Assembly: GCA_013397695.1 (NCBI GenBank)
Contig: VYZI01000424.1
Location: 541,398-605,397 of the forward strand
Direction: 5' to 3'
Length of the DNA: 64,000 nucleotides
Origin: Centropus unirufus
Lineage: Eukaryota > Chordata > Aves > Cuculiformes > Centropidae
A model generated the notes under the pieces. The model saw only the letters and a program-made list of their open reading frames with translations. It did no database searches and was not told the origin of the DNA. This document shows, piece by piece, positions 10,721 through 23,187 of this stretch (positions are counted from its first letter, which is position 1; each line of letters begins with the position of its first letter). Both the position numbers and the translations under genes were made by a program.

Positions 10721-13700
10721 AAAACAATGTTCTGTTTACCGTAAGATATGAAACCATTAAAAAGGTCCCTGAGGGCAGCCCTAAGTATATATTATATTTT
10801 ACTCTGAATCTCTGTTTTGACTCGACTTTATAACAAAACCCTGTTTTCTGTATTTAAGCAGATGCAGTAAAGGAAAGGTCGTGCCTGGCGCTGACATGGA
10901 AATCTCATTTGGCTCATGGGTCCCCTTAGGGTCTTTATGCTGTGTGGTACCTTAAACATATTTCAAAGTACAACACTAAATGTCACTCTTTAATAGACAG
11001 AGGCACTCCAAGTGTTCCTGGAGTTTCCTTGGAAAGTGCTCTCCTGAAGCCAAGGGCTCAGCACTGCTTTGGTTCCCACCCAGCAGGGATGGCTCCGTGC
11101 AGCCGAGGAGCGGTGCCTTCAGAGGGCACCCAGAGCGGCTCCACGGGGCCACAGCTGCCCCTTGCCTTGGAGGGGAAGCCTGGCAGCGGCTTCATGGAAC
11201 AGCCAAGAATCAGGAAGAATCGCAGAAAAAAAATAAAGAAAATAACCCAAATTACTTACTTTGATGCATTTACCCTATTTTGGATTAATTTCCACCTTTC
11301 ACCTTCATCATCCTATTCTTCACACTCATTCAGCAGCTTTTAAGATATTAAAATTAACTATTTGAAGTCTTTAAGGTCTAACAAGGATTTAGAAAGCCAC
11401 TACAGCAGTCCCCAATCCTGAACACCCTTGAGAGATCTTGTTCTGCTGCCTGCCCCAAGCCACAAGGACAAGTCAGTGGCGGGCTGGGAAATTTACTGGA
11501 GTTCCAAAGAATTTAGAGGATTTCTTCAACAAATATAGAATTCACTGGAGAGTCTGAGGGATGGACACTGGTCAGAAAGACCCTGATAGCTTCTGCTTAG
11601 TCAAACACAACTTGCTGGGCTGAACCCAAACCAAGGCACTGTTTCCCACTTTTCCTTCAGCATGACCAAGAGAAATATTTCCAGTTTTTCAGTTCAGTCA
11701 AGGAAAATTGAAAGAAAGCAGGTGGGCTCCAGCTCTGACTGGCAGCGAGAGCCATGAGCTGCAGCCCCTTCGCAAACAGCCTGGACAGGGATCAACAGGC
11801 TCCTCTCTGTCACGCTCCAAAGGGCCAGGATTTATGGCCAGTTTATGCTGTGTGTATGGTATGCAAGCTTATTTTTCTCTTAGCTGCAATAAAAATTAAA
11901 GATTTAGGTATATACTGAAAAAACATACTACCAATTTTATGTACTAGCATTTCTCTCCTATGATCAGGGTATAAATCCAGCTTTTCCAGCACATCTATAA
12001 ATTTCTCTGTATCAACAGGGCAGCTGCAGGTCAACCAAGCAGAGCCAGACAAGCCTCCCATAACTTCATGCTGTGGCCACCGTTACCATGAACTCCATGT
12101 ATGCTTCAGGACCACTTTGTTATCTGTCCTGAGGATCAACCATGTCTTCCCCACTGGTGCTGGAAAGGTCTCTTCCAACATTTTCTTCCCAGCAGCTACC
12201 AGTGCTCCGGGGCTCATAGGAGCGTCTGCACGGGAGCTGGTTCTGCCAGAGCCACGCGCTCAGGATGGAGGTGAAACTTGGGTAACTTGCAGCTTTTAAA
12301 AGCGCTTCTGGAATTTCACCTGCTAATTCTGTCCTCTGCAGAACAAGGAGTGGCTGCCTGCACACATGTAAGACACAAGCTGGTGCTGTCACAATGCCAC
12401 CCACCAAAGGGTTCTTGCCCAAAGGGGACTATAGTTACCCAACATCTCTGCTAATCCAAATTCCCACGTGAAATCTCCAAGAGGGGCAAGTAGGAGCACC
12501 ATCACCTCAGCAGTCACTTCTTGGGTTGTAAAAAGTTCGAGTTGCATCCCACATCCAGCCCGAGGCAAAGGGCCAGGTCCATCGGCACAGGGTGTCCCTT
12601 CCTCGGCACCAGGCAGCAGCCATCGCACAGCAGCTGCTCCTTGGGAATCACCAAAACGCTCATCAAGATTCAGGCACAGGTGCTGGTGTGTTGGATTCAC
12701 ACCGAGACGGTGCTGCAGTTTCAGAGGAGAAGGTGCAATAAAAAGTCAATAGGAACCTCCAGGAGAGATGGTGCAGGTTCAGCCATTTCAACCCTACTGA
12801 TAGCATCACTGCCCTGCCTGTCCTCAGAAATTTCATTTCTTGTTATCATCATAAAAACAAAACACTTTGAGTGCAAATGGAAGCAAATATTTGAAGTCAC
12901 ATGGTGCTTTCTTTGCATTAATTAGCAATTTGCTGAACAAATATTGCTGTGTAAGCCAACAGTCAGTATCTTGTAATTAAAAGCCTGTTTGTGTTTATCT
13001 GTAATCTTCCCCCGAAGATAAAACCCTCCAAAAGCCACTCTACAGATGTTCCCAAAATGGAAAGCACATCAATAAGTAAAACGTTGTCATCTATGTGAGG
13101 TACCAGAATAACCTGAGTTTGCGGCCACCTTTGCAATCCTTGTCTGGCCCAGGATGCAGACGGCAGAGAGGACTGCGCTGCCGGGACGCGCTGTTGTGCC
13201 TCTGCTCAGGGCAGCGCCGGGCTGCAGCCCCAGCCTGAAGGAGTCAGCACATGCTGTGGTCAATCTCGTTCCCTGCCAGGTCCACACATAGCAGCGTTAA
13301 CACAAGCTCTGCTCTTGCAGGAAAATCTCCTAAATATTTGCCAATACCTCCATGCCCTATTGAGCATCCAACCATCTGCACTGGCAGTTTGCAAAGGGTT
13401 AACTTCAGGAGGCACTTCTACATTTCCACAATTAATTCTCCCCAGTGCAAAATTACTGATTCTGATTAATATTTAAGAATGAAAGCACTGTTTTCTCAGT
13501 AGGATGAGACACAAGGACAAATTAATCTCTGGGGTGACTGCTGAACATCCCCAAGTTTCTCCAAAGATGCCATTCTCCGGTTCCTTCTGGTCGGAAGCCA
13601 GGATAGAGCCCAGGAGAGGGACCTGCCCCTGTCATGAGCTCACAGCTCCCTGCTGATCCCTGGAGGCCTCTGCTCATGGGTATTTCCTCTGGGGTTTGGG

Positions 13701-14120
13701 GCAGGAATGCCCACCCTCAGGCGGTCCCGGCTGGCTTTGCCTGGCCACGCAGCAGGTCCAGGCTCTAAACCACTGCCAGGCATCGCCAAGCCCGGGCCAG
13801 CTGGACAGGAATTATTCTGCTGGAAAGAAGCAGCCAGTCTTTAGCTGGTGGAGGGCCTGGGAACACCCTCCAGCTCTCGTGCACAGAGCAGCGCACGCTC
13901 TGGCTCCCAGGCACCAAATAATGCGCCGGTTCAAGACAGGTGGAGAAAGATCAGAAATCGTGTGCCTTAACTTGTACTAAAAACCTTCCAAAGGCACAAC
14001 GGACTGAGTTGTCAGGATTCAGGAGTCATTCTGCTCCTGTTAAAAGGGAAGCACACTCTGATTCTGTCTGGGCTTGTGTAATTCAAGAAAGCCCTTCTTT
14101 AAAACTATCCCATGTTATTT
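10721..14120. other. Non-coding mosaic
   Basis: AT-leaning segments at 10721-10990, 11200-11420, 12830-13080 and 13330-13520 alternate with moderately GC-rich DNA. I see no exon, repeat family or tandem array. The AT-leaning parts are weak candidates for conserved non-coding elements. Confidence 0.35.
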
Positions 14121-14700
14121 CCTAATGTGGACTTTGCCAGCCCTGCACTTCATTAACAATAACAGTTTCCTCACAACTTTCTTCCCAGGGTACTCACATT
14201 CTACCAGTAAACAGTTTACAGAGTCACCATAAAATCCTTATATTCTGTAGAAGGGAGACATCAATAAAAATAAAAATTTGAGTCCCTGTCCATTCTGAGT
14301 TTGACCCATTGCCTGTTGCCAAAGCCCACAAAGATCTTCAGCCTGTAGATTTCCCATGGCCAAACAAAATAAGGTCTGAGTGGCATTAAATATTACTTCT
14401 GCATTACACATTTTTCTTTGATATGGAGAGTCATAAGTGGATAAAACCCCTGATATTCTGGGTACCTAAAGCGCAGCACAGCTTCTGCTGAAGGGACCTT
14501 CAGGGATCAGAGCCTGGTGCGCTGTTAAAGATTAAAACCCAGCCGTCTGCTTTTATGCTTGAGAGTCCTTCGTGACTCCCTGGTGACATCACATTCATCT
14601 CACTGTATTTGAAAAATGCATTTAAATGTCAAAACTAAAGTACCCAAACAATGGCTCCTTAGCACACTAACTGTTAACACACTGCTTAGCCAAAGCCTTA
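14121..14700. other. AT-rich block, candidate conserved element
   Basis: AT-rich, non-repetitive sequence without open frames of note. Function is unknown. It is listed because its composition differs from both flanks. Confidence 0.3.
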
Positions 14701-17700
14701 CTCAAGACATATGGGGCTGACTCTATCCATAAAATATACCACAAGCAACACAGTCCCAGGGGAAATAAATACACTCTGCTGTACTGACCTGCTTTTTCCT
14801 CCCAAAACACTCCTGAAGACGTGTTTCACTGCAGAAGGGGACATCAATTCCAAATACCTCCTCCTGGCTGATGCTCCCAGGTCAAAGATGCAGTTCCCGG
14901 GGAGTGCATTCATGGAAAGGCTTGGGCTGATCCCACTGCTACGCCCTGCTCTGGCAGGAACAAGGTCCTCATGGCTTTTTAGTTCCGATGAGGAAGAGAA
15001 GTCTCTGCTGGCAAAGCCCTGCAGCTGCCCACCCTGCAGGAGATGCCAGAGCAGCTGCAGAGCACTGGGTCTTACCTGCCCCCAGGGTTCCCATGCCCCC
15101 CATGCAGCCCTGGCAGGGCACAGCATCCCTGCTTGCGGCAGGAGATTGGGTTAGAGACCCCCACTAACCTGGGATCTCTTCCTACTACACCTCTCCCAGC
15201 ATTATCAAAGTGTTTCACCTGGTTCAGCTTTAGCGCTGTTTCTCAGCCCACACACCAGCTCCAGCCCTTGCTGAGCTGGTGGGATCATTGCTCACTCGGG
15301 CAAACACCTTGATATCGCACACGAGCCACACAAGGTCCTGAGCCACCCAACAGGGAATCACCGCGCAGCCTCTTCCCACGAGCAGCTCGGAAGCGCTGGC
15401 ACACGGGCACGAGCCTCCAGCTGGGCTGGGATGGTCCAGCCCTGGCCCGCACATGGGATGCACAATTCCTTCCAGGGCCACCTGCTGCGTGTGTGTCATC
15501 CCAATTGAAATAAAACTGTTCAGATCAATGAGCTCCGTAATTTCCTTCAGACAGACCTAATCAGAGCAAGGTAAGAGAGAGGCAACTTTGCAAAATGTAA
15601 ATGACCCTGAAGGCAGAGATACAAGTAATGGGAATTCAATGGCAGCAGAACCGTTAGCTGCCCTTAATTTCAAGCTGCTTGGAGTAGGGAAAGGGTGGGA
15701 AGTGGAGGAGAAAGAAGCTCCTTCCTCTGGCCCCACAAAGCTGTGAGAGCAGGAAGCTCGGCTGGAGAGTCCATTGGAGGCAGCTCTGCCCCGCACAGCC
15801 CAGCACTGACCCCGCTTCTCTGCCCTGGGCAGGACCCAGCGCCTCTGAAAGCACAGAACGAGCCTGGGAAGCTCCGGCTGGGAAGGTGAAGCTCCCTGCA
15901 GTGAGCGCCCAGTGCCTGGGGGAGGGCAGCAGCAGGAAGGAACCCTTTGCCCCGTGGAACTCGATGGCCCTGAGTGGCGCAGATGCCGTTTTGGTGCCAG
16001 GACGGGGCATTTCCCCGGGCAGGGCTGAGCCAAGGCAAGCAGGAAGCAGAAGGCTCCCACCGGGGAGCATCCTCGTACCAGCAAAACCTCACCAGGCAGA
16101 GCCCCAGGGATAGTGGGAGAGAACAAAACCCCTGTTTGCTCAGGGAAACGCAGCTTTCCCTGGGGAGCGTGGATGAAGGCAGGGACGCAGTGCTCATATC
16201 CCTGGCCCCTCCGAGGGAGCGCTGGCTCTTTCAGAGAGCAGCAGTCAGGTCTCCATAATGGACTGCAACTTTCAAGAATAATTTAATTTTTTTCTACTGT
16301 TACGATGCCAGAATTTCAATCAGACAAAACTGTATAATGGATTTCTTTTGCTGGGCATGTTACATAAATTGCATATTCAAGTACTATAAAATATTTGTAA
16401 CAGACAGGTACTTTTCTAAATTGGGTCTGACAGTAAGCAATAGTGACTGGAATATTTATGTGATCGCACCTATGTAATGAGGCAAAATGCAGGGTGTGGG
16501 ACTCTGAACATACCAGCAGGAATCCCGCACAGAGCATTCCAGCTTCTCTCCCTGCCCCCTGAGATCCCGGACCGGTTGAAGCTGTGATAGCTGCCATCAG
16601 GGAGCTCCAGTAAAGCCCTGCAGCAGAAACTTGGACCGATTCTCCCTCCTCTTTGCTAAGTCTCATCAAAAGCTGGCACAGTTATTTTGAACCTTGAAGC
16701 TTCTGTGCTGGCTGTCATCACCTCTTTCCGCAGATCACAGAAGCTGCTCATGACTAGCAAGCCAGGGCAGGCTGAGCCCGCTGCTCCCAGGGTCTTTTTT
16801 TTGCCTTTGATGCCACCACAGTTGGGACACCTGGGAATACCCCTTCGCCGCTCTGCGCATCCTCAGCATTTGGGAATGCATTCACCAAGCGCCCCAGCTC
16901 CCCCGGACCATTTGGACTGCGGGGTGACAGCAGCAGCTGGCCTGACCCGCCTCTGCCACCCATCACCATCCCAGAAGCCCAGGCTGTTCCTGCACCACGC
17001 AGCCTCCGCAGGATGAGCAGAGTTTGGCCTCCACGAGGGGTTGGAGCTCCGTTCAGGGTCCCACGTTACGAGGGAGGCAGGGCCAGCCATGGGCAGCACT
17101 TCCCAGCACAGGGAGGCTGGATGTTCCTTACCCAGTGCCGCTGCCCCCAGCCCTTGCCCAAGGACTTGCTCCATGGCCAGAGCCTCCCAGAGGCCAAACA
17201 CTCATTTTAGTAACATTTTCTTGACAACCACAGTTGGCGGGGCCATATTTAGCCTTTTTACAATTAAAATATTGTATTGATACAAATAGGCTCTGGCAGC
17301 CGCTTCAAGAGGTTTTTAATTGAATGATTATTGTATTAAATAACTGTTTTTAATGGAGCATGAACTTGCCTAAATGATGACTGTGGAGCTGCTGAGTATC
17401 CAAAGACTCTCACAGGTATTTCCAGCTTTTCACAAATAAATACCAGTCTCACCAACAGGAGTTTCCAGGCTGGCCACCGAGGGTCACGGACACTCCCAGC
17501 AACCACGAGGCCAGCCCGAGCCAGAGCTCCAGAGCTGTGGAAGGTGCTTCCTCAGGCTGGGCCAGGACCCCCAGCCCTGCAGGAGAGGGGCTGAAGCCAA
17601 GCCACCCACTTTGCTCCGGGTCACCTCCCTTCTCCGCTCAGGCTCCTCTTGGAGCTCAAGAGCTGGGCAGGCAGCAGGATGAAAGGAAAGTGGGATGGCG

Positions 17701-18129
17701 GGAGCACGGGCACCCCGAAGGTCACCTGAACCACCAAGCCTCAACACACACCGACCCAAAGCCTCGCGGGACGTCATCTTCTGCCCTGACACCGCAGACA
17801 CCCCAGCCCATCGTTAAAAACTCCCTTGGTGCAGACACTTCTGCCCATCTCCCTTCAACAACAGCTCGTGTCAGTTCATGTTATGCATGAACAGCAGAAG
17901 CAAACACAAAGATGAACCCTCTGGAAAAGGCTTGCACAGTTCTTCAGCAGGAGCAGGATTAATCACAGCTAATAATTACCACACCAAGTGATAACACTTC
18001 CAGCAGAGCAGCCTCACCTCCCGGCTCCCGGGCAAACCGGGCCTAAGGAAGCCAGGGGAAGCAGACATTGTGGTGCATCCTTGCACGATCCCCCCCTCCC
18101 CACATTTATTAAATCAGTCACAATAAACC
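14701..18129. other. Non-coding mosaic, C-rich on + strand
   Basis: Mostly GC-rich with short AT-rich inserts at 16251-16480 and 17201-17450. The minus-strand frames of 138-189 codons at 15557-16197 lie on top of one another in all three frames, which marks them as chance. No repeat family is recognised. Confidence 0.4.
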
Positions 18130-18545
18130 CAGACCTCAGGATTTATCAGACCAGGAGCACGGCACCGAGCCAGCAAACCTCCAGCCCGGTTTGAGGCTCA
18201 GCCGCCCGGGACGCTCTGCTCCTGCCCGCAGCGGCTCCTCCGCAGCGGCTCGGGGCTCCCCGGGCTGCCGAGCCGGGGCCCGCTCGGCCTGCAGAGCGCC
18301 CGAGCCCCAGCCCAGCGCCCGGGGGAGCCGCGGGCCGCCAGCAGAGCCAGCTGAGCCATGGAGCCCCCGGACCCCGCACACGGGCACCCGGTGTCCCCAG
18401 CGCTCAGGGAGCTGCTGTTCGTCCCGCGGCCCCGGGGGTGCCCAGCAGGGCGAGGCGCTCCTTGGGCCGGGAGTCAGCGCCGGGGCAGGCTCCCTCCTTC
18501 CCCTCATTGCCGTGTGGCAGCGGCGCGCACCATTGGTTTATTGCC
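18130..18545 (-). promoter_or_regulatory. CpG island with inverted CCAAT box
   Basis: This is a compact island dense in CpG and GC, flanked by ordinary DNA. A CCAAT box on the minus strand (its complement ATTGG at 18532-18536) sits at the right edge, which would suit a promoter firing leftwards. Neighbouring sequence is C-rich on the + strand, consistent with minus-strand transcription, but that is weak support. Within it, minus-strand frames of up to 123 codons are rich in Arg, Gly, Pro and Ala, with no domain. No splice donor stands out. It could be a promoter of a gene or long non-coding RNA, or an orphan island. Confidence 0.45.
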
Positions 18546-18960
18546 TCCATGAAGGCTCCGATAACTTAACAGATCAATAAACCATTATCACCCTCCAGCC
18601 GTGAAAATCCAGTCACCCCCAAATCTACCTGGCTCAGATGAGTCCGTGGTTTCTCATCACGGAGGAGCAGAGGCAATCGGTTAAAAGAACCCGAGGTGTC
18701 AGAACACCCCGTCCTGCCCTACGGGCAGAGGGGGCTCGCCCTGGCCCCTCCAGCATCTCCCAGAGGTCAGCGAGTCTCCCAGGGGGATGGGGTTGGGGTC
18801 ATTCCTTCCCTGTGCATCCCTCCCCAGGGCACAGAGCCGCTGTCAGCCCGCGGGCACCTGGGGTGTCGAGCGAGTCCCACCAGCCCAACACCCGCTGAGC
18901 CCCGCAGGATGAAAATCAGCATTTCTACTTCAACTGTGAAACACCTGCATGGGTCTAGCT
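18546..18960. other. Non-coding stretch
   Basis: Moderately GC-rich flank of the CpG island, with nothing recognisable beyond short chance frames. Confidence 0.35.
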
Positions 18961-19640
18961 TTGAGAGAGACTTTGCTGTCTGAAGTGCTAACAATTTACA
19001 CTTTGCTAAAAAAATAATTCAAAAATTTTCTGTAAGTTTATGCAGCTCGATAACAGAAATACCATTCTACATTTGGATCATTTCCATTACCGTGCCTGCT
19101 CATCTTCAGAATAAAACAGCTTTGTAGAAACAGTGCTACCTAAAAGTATGTTCTGAAAGTTGATATTGAATTGATACATTAGAGGAGAAAGTTGGGCTCC
19201 TTTTGTAGGAATCATACACTTCATAATAGTCTTAAAGAAAGTTGTCTCTGAATTCAGTCATTTAGTCCTGGAAAAGTGACAAACAAATAATTCCAACTAA
19301 ACTAGAGAAAGAAAAGAAGTGACTTTTAATTATATAATCTCTTTTGATGAATTTATTTCTGACAGTTTTATAGGCTGACAAGAGAAAGTATTTTATATGC
19401 AAAAAACATTATTCACTCTCAGCTGTTAAGGCATAAAAATTGTCAAATGATTTTAATACACTTCTAAGTTTAATGTTTATTGTCAGAAAAAAGTCCACTG
19501 CAATTACCCAGTCACATGGCCCTCAGCTCTTTGTGTTTCTGACAGCAAAAACAATAAGATATGTATTTGTCCAAACCTTGTACTGTACAGATTTATGAGG
19601 TTTAAGAAACAGTTTTTCTTATTTTACCTTAAAAGTTTCT
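18961..19640. other. AT-rich block, candidate conserved element
   Basis: About 680 bp of AT-rich, non-repetitive sequence almost devoid of open frames, with sharp compositional edges. It is one of the clearest candidates for a conserved regulatory element in the left half, but conservation is untested. Confidence 0.35.
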
Positions 19641-20797
19641 AAAGTTGCAGCTATTTTCCAGTGTGAGTGAATCCTTGCTCCTAATCCGAGCCGGTGGTGC
19701 CCAGTCCTGCCCCTGCCCCGCGCGCAGCCCGGGCTCCTGCACAGTGGATGCCCTTGGCCCCCCTGGCAGCCGCATGGCAGCCACCACCTGGGGCAAGGAA
19801 CACAGGTTTGCTTCCTGGCAGGAACCCTCACTTCTTCCCAGAAGGGCGTTCCACAAAAGAATAAGGCCATTTAATCCTCAGCAATTTTCCTCTGTCTCAA
19901 ATCCTTTGGAAGTTCAAATATCTTTCAAGAAGACAGGGGACAACATTAAAATCCACAACTTCTCATTTGCCAGTAGTGAAAGCCTCCTGCCTTGAGGGGC
20001 TTTTCCAAGGTGCTCTCTGCAGCCCCCTGCCTAGGGCTGGCACTCAGACTAGAGCCAAGCCAGCTCAGTCAGTTCTAGAATCAGCTCCGTTTTCTCTCCT
20101 CCACGGCGCTGGAACAGACGTGCACCCCATTCACAGCGAGACCAGGGGTGCTGAGGAGGGAGCCCTTTGCAGCCAAGGTGCCACCAGATGCTCTGGCTGT
20201 GCCCTTTCCCAGGGGCCGGCTTTGTTTGCCTACAGGAAAGGCTGCGCCCCAAAGGGCACATTAAGGCCCACGGAGGCTGGGAAACGGTACAACATAACTG
20301 ATTATTTTTAATATCAGAATAACGAAACCAAGCCGAGAAATATTAATCTTAAAAATGTAAAGATCCAGGGCGGCGTTTCCATGGTAAACCACATCCTGCA
20401 CATTACCTAACAACCGGGGATTACAGTGCATGGTAAATACAGGAGGAAGGCACTGCCTTTCTGTCTGCAGAAATTAGCCCTGCTGCCAGTATTAAAGCAC
20501 AGCAGTTTTCTAGAGCAGATCGCAAAGCTCAGCAAAATGCCAGAGCAGTTCTTGCCCTCCCCGGCCCCTCGGCTGGCCAAGCTGTGCCACCAGCCCAAGA
20601 GCCCACAGACCCTACCAGCCAGTACAGGACCCAGCAGGTTACTGAGCGGACAGAATTCCATGGGTAGGTTTTAGAAGCTTTTCCCATCCTCATGCCTTCA
20701 CCAGCCAAGCAAAAATCCCACCAAATAAATGCTCCAAACTTCCAGGAGTTGGCAAAACCCTGCTAGAAACAGGCCCCTAATAGGAGGCTGTAATAGG
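19641..20797. other. Non-coding mosaic
   Basis: A GC-rich part, an AT-rich insert (20290-20400) and mixed sequence. No exon or repeat family is recognised. Confidence 0.35.
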
Positions 20798-20898
20798 ATA
20801 CAATTTATTTCCAGATCTGATGGGCTGACCTTCATCACTCGAGGCTGTACAAGTCATGAATTATGGGCAATTCGCTCACTAGTGGAAATAAATTGTAT
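20798..20898. repeat. 16-bp perfect inverted repeat (stem-loop candidate)
   Basis: ATACAATTTATTTCCA at 20798-20813 is exactly reverse-complementary to TGGAAATAAATTGTAT at 20883-20898, with a 69-bp spacer. A 16-bp perfect match this close is unlikely by chance. As RNA it would form an AU-rich hairpin with a long loop. As DNA it could be paired sites for a dimeric factor, or the ends of a small dead transposable element. I do not recognise the spacer, and no target-site duplication is obvious. Confidence 0.7.
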
Positions 20899-23053
20899 TG
20901 CCAGGGCTCTGCATCGTGTCCTCCATACCAGGCACACAGATGCGCAGCGACTCACCCACACTGCCTGGGAGCTGCCAACACGCTGGACTGGACTGGAGCA
21001 GCTGGGTTTGGAAGTCATTTCTGGTGCTGCTGTGTGAGGGCCCCGAGCTGCAGCTTCCAGGGCCGGTGTGCACCCCCCCAGCCGAGGTCCAGCCTGAGGC
21101 ACCACCATCCCACAGCATCGCTGCAGCGGCAGCCGGGACACACGCTGTTCACCTCCACAGCATGGAGCCATCATCCCAGTTTCAGATGAGATTATGGGAT
21201 ACAACTGGGACTAGGTGGAACCATTTGGGCCCTTCTCTGGCCCTCATCCTCACACTGATCAAAAGATCCCGGCCACCACCAGAGCAGCCTCAGCCACCAA
21301 GAGCCACAGCTCCCGACTCCTGCCTCTCTCCACCCTCCTTCCACAGCCTTCCACACCAGGAATGAGATCAGAAATCATGAGAAAAGAGACCACAGTGTTA
21401 ATCAAGTGCAATTAAGACCAACAAGCTAAGCCGTAATACCAAGCAAAGCCACATAAGTGTTAGTAGAGGCTGGCACGGGAAGCCTTGCTGGCCCCAGGTC
21501 ACGGAGCCCTGGTACCAGCCGGTCTTTCCTGGCCACCCCCTTGCACTTCAGCATCTGCTCACATGCTCATACACTGGTTAGTGGGACAAAACAGATGTAC
21601 AGAGCAATTCCAAGAGCCTGGCCATTCCATGCTGTCTGCCCCAGGCCCTGCACGGCTCCTGGCGGCCCCAGTCAGCACAAGTTTTCCCCTGGCACAGGGC
21701 ATGGTGGTGGCAGAACTCTCCTGACCAAAGCGGTGGGGGTGGTGCTTACGTGGGAGCCCGCAAGTCAGCCCTGCACTTGCAGCACTTGGAGCAGCAGGGC
21801 CAAGGGATCCTGGAGGCTCTCCCAGAAATTGTGGGAACTGAGGGCAATTAGGGCGCCCAGTGCTGGGAGGGTACAGGCTACCTCAAATGGGGTGCCCAGA
21901 CAAGAAAGATGGGCCATTGCAGCGTGAGCAGGACCGGAGAGCAGTGGTGCAGCCACGGCCACCCAGGGAACCAGTGCCAAAAAGCCAGACCAGAGGAGGC
22001 TGAGTCTGAGGTGCACAAGGATTTCTTAAAAAATAAACCCTCTTCTTCCTTTTGCTCTTTAAGAGGCAAGTGGGGAACTCTGAACCAAAGCAAGTTTGTG
22101 CCATGCAACCCTGGGCCGGGGAGAGCCACCAGGAGCCCCCCTGGCTGCAGCCCACAGCAAGGACCTGGCCCGAAGGCGGGAGCTGCCCTCGCGCAGTGCC
22201 CAGCGCCGCTGTGGGCTGTCAGGCAGGCTGGAGTTACTGCCAAGCTTGTATTTATAATGCACGTTCCAATGCACATACAATAAAGGCTTTCTTGGGCCAT
22301 GTGGGGATGAGCTCCTGTGTAGCTCAGATTAGAGAGGAGCTCATAGTATTGTACAAGAAACACAAAGCAAAAATTCATTGCTTCATACCAGAAAATGTGT
22401 ACCTGGAATTCTGCTGAAAAACCATAAAGACAGGTCAGGCTTGCTAAAAGACATCAATTCCTCTTTCCCCCATCAATATTCCCAGGCCCTTTCTCCCAGC
22501 ATGGCATCAGCCCTGCCTGCAGGTGCTCAAATGGTCAGCCCCCACCACAGAAATTCATTAAAGGCAACAGCCTGTATCACAGTTCATCAACAACTCATCA
22601 AGGCCCCGTCCAATAAGCGCCAAACACAAAGTAAATCATGGCCCCCACCACCAAGGAATAACCCACCCCTTAGCAGGAGAATCCCCATGGCCCTGCCGGG
22701 ACACGGGAGCACGCTGGGCTCCCTCCCCCAGGCAGGGCAGCTCAGGGAGAACTTCCCCCCGCATTAAGAATGGTTTGAACTTCCAAGTCATCATCTCCCA
22801 TAGCTTTGCTTCCCAGAGCCAATGCATGGGGCCCGCCACTCTCCCATTGGCTTCTTGTGAGCACAGAGCTCAAGCTGACATGAAGAGTCCACATCTAGAC
22901 CAGACCAAGCTCTGGTGCTTCTCCTAGAGATAGATTAACCTTTCCCCACACAGAAATAAAAAAGGCCGCTTGTTGAACTGCACAGAGCCACCACGATCCC
23001 CACCGCCAAGCCCAGAGATACAGAAGGTACAGAGACCCAGCAGCAGGACTCAC
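20899..23053. other. Non-coding stretch left of the divergent promoter
   Basis: C and A are common on the + strand (for example 27 C to 8 G in 21241-21300), fitting minus-strand transcription from the promoter at 23.1 kb. No exon is convincing. A possible minus-strand acceptor lies near 22978 (a pyrimidine-poor tract ending in CAG), but it is weak. Confidence 0.4.
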
Positions 23054-23121
23054 CTGGGCAGAGAATCCTCCAGAGCCTCCCGCAGAGCAGCCTCCTCCAG
23101 CCCCAGGGCACAGCCAGCCTT
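23054..23121 (-). ncRNA. Predicted first exon of a minus-strand transcript
   Basis: If transcription starts about 30 bp downstream of the minus-strand TATA box, near 23121, the first exon would run leftwards to 23054. There it meets a consensus donor, CAG|GTGAGT (complement ACTCAC at 23048-23053). The exon would be about 68 nt with no useful ATG frame, so a non-coding leader is the simplest reading. Nothing downstream is recognisable as exon 2. This is a prediction from signals alone, and the transcript is not known to me. Confidence 0.35.
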
Positions 23122-23143
23122 GGAGAGAGGGGCTCTGTGCCCA

Positions 23144-23154
23144 CCATTTATAGG
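23144..23154 (-). promoter_or_regulatory. TATA box, minus strand
   Basis: On the minus strand the sequence reads CCTATAAATGG, a good TATA box facing left. It lies about 35 bp from the start of the minisatellite, with an extra TAATTA at 23158-23163 between them. The expected start site near 23121 has a CCA context, compatible with an initiator. Confidence 0.6.
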
Positions 23155-23187
23155 CAGCCTAATTAACACTGCCCTGCACTGGGTGGG

